DNA of 8,303 bases, from assembly GCA_937975585.1 (NCBI GenBank), contig CALJUC010000006.1, forward strand, positions 1-8,303, given 5' to 3'. Position 1 is the stretch's first letter, and each line of letters opens with the position of its first letter. Shown in pieces: positions 5,115-8,303 of this stretch. The stretch comes from an uncultured Moraxella sp. (lineage in GTDB: Bacteria > Pseudomonadota > Gammaproteobacteria > Pseudomonadales > Moraxellaceae). The translations under genes were made by a program, and so were the position numbers. The notes below the pieces were generated by a model, which searched no databases, was not told the DNA's origin, and saw only the letters and a list, made by a program, of their open reading frames with translations.

Positions 5115-6438
5115 ATCCAGTGTGCAGCGCAGTTATCAGCAGATAATTGCGCCAATACAACCGCAAACCCTATATATTGCCTGTAGCGGTGGCCGTGACT
5201 CGATGGCATTGTTATTTGCCTGTCATCAGCTGCAACTACCGATTCAAGTCATTCATATCAATCATCGTATCCAAGCGATTAGCGATAGCTGGCAACAGCT
5301 GGTCGAACAATTCTGTCAACAGCGTCATACCCCGTTTCACAGTGTCGCGCTAACTTGGGATAAACCGTTATCCAGTATTAACGAACAAGATGCGCGTCAG
5401 GCACGTTATCAAGCCATGCTGAGTATCACGGGTGCAAACGCCATTATCGCGACGGCGCACCATGCCAATGACCAAGTCGAAACCTTACTGCTAAACTTGT
5501 GCCAAGGTACGGGAATCAATGGGCTAGTCGGGATGAATGAATTTAGCGAGCAGCAAGAATTTGGCGAGCCAGTGTGGTTATGGCGACCATTACTGAATGT
5601 CAGCCGTGAGCAGATTAGTGACTTTGTCCAAACGCATCATCTGCCGTATGTCGATGACCCAACCAATGCGGTGGCAACCATCGATAGCGGCAATCAACGC
5701 GCTTTTTTGCGTGAATATGTCATGCCGTTGCTAGTGACTCGATTTGATAATGTCATTGGCAATATGCGCCGTACCCAAACCAATCTTACTGAGGCGCGCG
5801 AAATCATTAATGAGCAAATGGTGCAAGATTTGGCACACTGTCAAATTGGCGAAGATGACGATTACCAACAGCGCCTAAGTATTACCCAATTACAAGCCTT
5901 GTCGGCCGCTAGGCGTTATCAATTACTGCATCATTGGGTCAAAGGCCTGCAAAAATTTGCGCCCGCGCGCCAAATCATCGAACAAATTGATGCGTTAATT
6001 TTAAGCATTAACCCTGAGCAACAAGCGATTATTGGTTGGCAAGGGTATCAAGTGCGCCGTTATCGCAATACCTTGTACCGTTTATCCCCAAGCTATGTGG
6101 TGTTATTGCATGATTCCACCAATTTTAACCCATTGCTGCTGAAAACACCCAAATTGCCCCCATCTTATCCACAAGTTTTACCGGATAGCTATTTACCTGA
6201 TAATTATTTACCGGATAACTATCAGGTACGTAGGTTGCAGGCCAACGAGAAGTTACAGCGTTGGGGTTATCGTTATCATGAGCCATTCAAAAAAATCTGT
6301 CAGCGATTAGGGGTTCCGAGTTGGGAGCGGCCATTGGCACGTGTCGTTGTCGATAGCGACACACAGCGTGATATGGCTTTGCTATTGCCGAGCCATTGGC
6401 TATGGTTGGCGGCTGCCGATGAATTTGTCATCAAATAG
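5104..6438 (+). CDS. tilS: tRNA(Ile)-lysidine synthetase
   Basis: TilS uses ATP to attach lysine to C34 of the CAU-anticodon tRNA-Ile, changing its codon reading from AUG to AUA. The 444 residues show the PP-loop ATPase motif SGGRDS at 28-33, HINHR at 51-55, the second conserved block TAHHANDQVETLLL at 117-130, WRPLL at 160-164 and an RNFLR-like NQRAFLR at 197-203. The central substrate-binding domain (AHCQ and RRYQLLHHW, about 244-330) and the TilS C-terminal domain (about 376-440, with KKICQRLGVPSWERP at 396-410) follow. The length matches E. coli TilS. The linker at 359-373 has three in-frame copies of LPD(S/N)Y. The start at 5104 is bounded by an upstream in-frame TAG. It has no ribosome binding site and lies in the arm of a hairpin. 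The gene follows accA by 52 nt, a common neighbourhood in proteobacteria. Confidence 0.96.
   Translation: MAILSSVQRSYQQIIAPIQPQTLYIACSGGRDSMALLFACHQLQLPIQVIHINHRIQAISDSWQQLVEQFCQQRHTPFHSVALTWDKPLSSINEQDARQARYQAMLSITGANAIIATAHHANDQVETLLLNLCQGTGINGLVGMNEFSEQQEFGEPVWLWRPLLNVSREQISDFVQTHHLPYVDDPTNAVATIDSGNQRAFLREYVMPLLVTRFDNVIGNMRRTQTNLTEAREIINEQMVQDLAHCQIGEDDDYQQRLSITQLQALSAARRYQLLHHWVKGLQKFAPARQIIEQIDALILSINPEQQAIIGWQGYQVRRYRNTLYRLSPSYVVLLHDSTNFNPLLLKTPKLPPSYPQVLPDSYLPDNYLPDNYQVRRLQANEKLQRWGYRYHEPFKKICQRLGVPSWERPLARVVVDSDTQRDMALLLPSHWLWLAAADEFVIK
6178..6222 (+). repeat. Three in-frame 15-bp tandem units in tilS
   Basis: The units are TTACCGGATAGCTAT (6178-6192), TTACCTGATAATTAT (6193-6207) and TTACCGGATAACTAT (6208-6222). 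They encode LPDSY, LPDNY and LPDNY. Because 15 is a multiple of three, gain or loss of a unit keeps the frame. The array sits in the linker before the C-terminal domain. Confidence 0.85.
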
Positions 6439-6453
6439 TCCCCAACTTATGCT
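6425..6453 (+). promoter_or_regulatory. Candidate sigma70 promoter of proC
   Basis: TTGTCA at 6425-6430 (5 of 6), a 17-nt spacer, and TATGCT at 6448-6453 (4 of 6). The -35 overlaps the last codons of tilS. The predicted start near 6460 gives a leader of about 70 nt to proC. Confidence 0.45.
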
Positions 6454-6519
6454 AGACTTAGCCACCTATCCTCATGATATCTATTCATAATCACAGTCAT
6501 CATCGAACAAATCATCATC

Positions 6520-6524
6520 AAGGA
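6520..6524 (+). promoter_or_regulatory. Ribosome binding site that decides the proC start
   Basis: AAGGA lies 6 nt before the ATG at 6531 and supports the 293-residue form over the open frame starting at 6474. Confidence 0.8.
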
Positions 6525-6530
6525 ATCTGT

Positions 6531-7412
6531 ATGTCAACCGCGTCGCAGTCACAATCAGCCTCTACAAACCAAGTTGCTACGAATGGGTCACTAAATTCGA
6601 CTTCTATCGCCTTTATCGGTGGTGGTAATATGGCGAGTGCCCTTATCGCGGGTCTGTTGGCCAAAGGACAGCCGGCAACGTTGATCCATGTGGTGGATGC
6701 CGATAGCGAAAAACTGGCGCAGTTTGCTGAGCAGCATATTCATACCTATGAGCCAAATCATACATCACAAGCGATCGCGAGTTCTGATGTGGTGGTACTT
6801 GCTGTCAAACCACAAGTGATGCAAGATGTATTGCAACCGCTTAAAGGCAGTTGGGGCGAGCAGGTGGTGATTTCGATTGCGGCCGGACTTGGCACGGATA
6901 GCTTAAGTGGTTGGTTGGGTGAAAAGGTGAAACTTGTGCGCGCCATGCCAAATACCCCTGCGATGATTCAGATGGGTGCGACTGGCTTATTCGCGACAGC
7001 GGGCGTGAGCGATACGCAAAAACAACTGGCTGAGCAAGTGATGAAAGCCGCTGGTTTGGTACTATGGGTCGATGATGAAGACTTGTTACATGCAGTGACC
7101 GCGGTATCGGGTTCAGCACCGGCGTACTTTTTTTACCTATTAGAAAACATGATTGAAGCGGGTGTCCAATTCGGATTAACCCAACAGCAAGCCACGGCAC
7201 TGGCGATGCAAACGGCATTGGGGTCGGCACAAATGGCATTGACCAGTCATGACACGCCTGCCGAATTACGCCGTAAAGTCACTTCACCCAACGGCACCAC
7301 GCAAGCGGCGATTGAGGTGATGGATGCTAAACAGATGAACCAAACCATCATCGATGCGATGCAAGCGTGTGTCGAGCGCTCACGTGAGCTAAGCCAAGTA
7401 TTGGCAAAATAA
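6531..7412 (+). CDS. proC: Pyrroline-5-carboxylate reductase
   Basis: ProC reduces 1-pyrroline-5-carboxylate to L-proline with NAD(P)H, the last step of proline synthesis, in the cytoplasm. The 293 residues have the Rossmann nucleotide motif IAFIGGGNMASALI (26-39), AVKPQ (91-95), RAMPNTPA (137-144), the dimerisation-domain stretch AVSGSAPAYFFYLLE (191-205) and the family signature region TSPNGTTQAAI (251-261). I chose the ATG at 6531 because AAGGA at 6520-6524 lies 6 nt before it. An open frame from 6474 would add 19 His-rich residues (MISIHNHSHHRTNHH...) and include this ribosome binding site. Even so, a Ser/Thr/Gln/Asn-rich tail of about 23 residues precedes the Rossmann fold, so the protein is longer than the usual 265-275. 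In Pseudomonas proC sits next to yggS and yggT; here yggS is absent and tilS is upstream. Confidence 0.96.
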   Translation: MSTASQSQSASTNQVATNGSLNSTSIAFIGGGNMASALIAGLLAKGQPATLIHVVDADSEKLAQFAEQHIHTYEPNHTSQAIASSDVVVLAVKPQVMQDVLQPLKGSWGEQVVISIAAGLGTDSLSGWLGEKVKLVRAMPNTPAMIQMGATGLFATAGVSDTQKQLAEQVMKAAGLVLWVDDEDLLHAVTAVSGSAPAYFFYLLENMIEAGVQFGLTQQQATALAMQTALGSAQMALTSHDTPAELRRKVTSPNGTTQAAIEVMDAKQMNQTIIDAMQACVERSRELSQVLAK

Positions 7413-7453
7413 TCGTAAATAGTAACAGTACATATTGACGATTTTTTGCATAA

Positions 7454-7475
7454 GCCCAACGCCAGTTGGTTGGGC
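7454..7475 (+). terminator. Hairpin in the proC-yggT gap, weak or non-canonical terminator
   Basis: GCCCAAC (7454-7460) and GTTGGGC (7469-7475) form a perfect 7-bp GC-rich stem with an 8-nt loop. The downstream sequence (GATAATTTAATGATTT) is AT-rich but has no continuous T-run. It could be a partial terminator, an mRNA-stability element or a processing site between proC and yggT. A weaker 6-bp pair (AATCGT near 7411, ACGATT at 7438-7443) just upstream is followed by a T-run. Confidence 0.35.
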
Positions 7476-7540
7476 GATAATTTAATGATTTCCAATTGTT
7501 TATTTTTTAAATCAATGTTTAATAGAGGGTCAGATAGCGC

Positions 7541-8182
7541 ATGACAGTAACCCATTTGGTAGCAGGTGTTTTTGATATCGTGATTGGCTGTGCGATGTTA
7601 TTACTGTTTGTGCGCCTGATGTTCCAGTTTGCCGGTATTGATGCCAAAGAAGACTTTGCCAAACCGGTGTATCGCTTTACCCGCATTGTGGATGTGTTTG
7701 GTCGTATTTTTCCCACGCTAGGGGGTGGCCGTATTAACACCGCCGCGATTATGCTGTTGCTAATCTTGCGTTTGGTGTTTATTTGGGGCATTTTGCTACT
7801 GATGCGCCAAGATATGCAAAATATTGGACTGTTCCATAGCACCGATATTAATCTTAAGATGATTGATTATTTGGCGCGTCATTTTTCATCGCCGTTGATG
7901 TTCTTTGTCGGGGCAGTGACCTTGATTTTGGACTTTTTGCGCATGGCACAATACATTATTATTGGGTCGTTTATTGGCAGTTGGGTGGTAATGTTTACCC
8001 AGAAGATGCCAGTGATCTTAGGAATCGTCACTAAGCTAAGTGAGCCATTGATTGAGCCATTTCGTAAAATTATTCCACCGATGGGGATGTTTGATTTGGC
8101 ACCGATGGTTGGCTTCTTCTTGATTATCTTGCTTGAGATGGTGGTGCAGACGTTTGGCGTCTACTTATTAACGTTACTTTAA
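7541..8182 (+). CDS. yggT: YggT-family integral membrane protein
   Basis: This 213-residue hydrophobic protein belongs to the YggT family, inner-membrane proteins of poorly defined role that are often encoded beside proC. Hydrophobic segments lie at about 5-31, 67-88, 117-150 (possibly two helices or a hairpin) and 186-211. There is no cleavable signal peptide or lipobox. The family's two-repeat layout is visible: 'PVYRFTRIVDVFGRIFP...GGGRINTAAIMLLLIL' (42-76) and 'LSEPLIEPFRKIIPPMGMFDLAPMVGFFLIILL' style residues (166-198), each a P-x-R/P-F-R...P turn followed by a membrane helix. GAGGG at 7525-7529 lies 11 nt before the ATG, a rather wide spacing. The gene is 128 nt past proC and ends before a strong terminator. 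Membrane location is secure, but no function can be read from the sequence. Confidence 0.88.
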   Translation: MTVTHLVAGVFDIVIGCAMLLLFVRLMFQFAGIDAKEDFAKPVYRFTRIVDVFGRIFPTLGGGRINTAAIMLLLILRLVFIWGILLLMRQDMQNIGLFHSTDINLKMIDYLARHFSSPLMFFVGAVTLILDFLRMAQYIIIGSFIGSWVVMFTQKMPVILGIVTKLSEPLIEPFRKIIPPMGMFDLAPMVGFFLIILLEMVVQTFGVYLLTLL

Positions 8183-8196
8183 TGCTTCACTGATGT

Positions 8197-8228
8197 AAAA
8201 AACCGCACCCAAGTGAGTGCGGTTTTTT
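8197..8228. terminator. Rho-independent terminator after yggT, likely bidirectional
   Basis: AAAAAACCGCAC (8197-8208) and GTGCGGTTTTTT (8217-8228) are perfect 12-bp complements around the 8-nt loop CCAAGTGA. There is a T-run on both strands. It lies 14 nt past the yggT stop and closes the plus-strand gene run. It can also serve any minus-strand gene coming from the right. Confidence 0.93.
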
Positions 8229-8264
8229 ATTTTCGGCTATTACCAAATCCAAAAATTACAATAT

Positions 8265-8303
8265 CGAGGAAAACGAGCGCAGATAGTACAAGTAGTACAG
8301 CAA
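8265..8303. repeat. Intergenic repeat element, right copy, cut by the window edge
   Basis: Its reverse complement (TTGCTGTACTACTTGTACTA...) matches 223-261 at 33 of 39 positions, including the doubled TGTACTA with 9-nt period. It is inverted relative to the left copy. Similarity weakens toward 8264-8240, where TGGATTT on the complement resembles TGAATTT at the end of the left copy. The rest of the element lies outside the window. Confidence 0.65.

Noticed and set aside
6841..7239. 132-codon minus-strand ORF opposite proC
   Set aside because: It is a shadow of the well-supported proC frame, with no motifs or ribosome binding site. Other long antisense frames (2636-2917, 7247-7555, 7519-7842) were dropped for the same reason.

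Overview
The window looks like ordinary chromosomal DNA from a gammaproteobacterium of the Moraxellaceae (a Moraxella/Psychrobacter-type genome). I infer this from protein similarity recalled from memory: a short AccA starting MSVWEKVQLARH, as I remember it from Acinetobacter, and the ppx / trxA / rho neighbourhood shared with Pseudomonadales. No database search was run. Base composition and codon use appear uniform, and I see no phage, plasmid, transposase, CRISPR or defence genes.

Left part (1-2250, minus strand): the N-terminal 32 codons of truB at the edge, a rho-independent terminator (126-162), a roughly 100-bp intergenic repeat element (179-276), full-length rho (296-1564), a rho leader with a near-consensus sigma70 promoter and a C-rich/G-poor tract, a strong terminator (1818-1879), and trxA (1927-2250). 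The trxA-ppx gap (2251-2637) is divergent. It carries a perfect FNR/Anr-type palindrome next to the trxA -10 box and a promoter for ppx.

Right part (2638-8182, plus strand): ppx, accA, tilS, proC and a YggT-family membrane protein gene, followed by a classical terminator (8197-8228). Gaps are about 50-130 nt, so this is a run of co-directional genes with some internal promoters rather than one tight operon. At the right edge a second copy of the left repeat begins, in inverted orientation, so the whole gene block is bracketed by two inverted copies.

The genes are housekeeping functions: pseudouridylation of tRNA (truB), transcription termination (rho), thiol-disulfide reduction (trxA), polyphosphate turnover (ppx), the first step of fatty-acid synthesis (accA), lysidine modification of tRNA-Ile (tilS), the last step of proline synthesis (proC) and a membrane protein of unclear role (yggT). 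I do not see a new multi-gene system. The points worth a second look are regulatory or structural: the tilS start codon buried in an 11-bp hairpin, the FNR-like box at trxA, the rut-like tract in the rho leader, the inverted intergenic repeats, an in-frame LPDNY repeat in TilS, and an AccA without the usual N-terminal extension.
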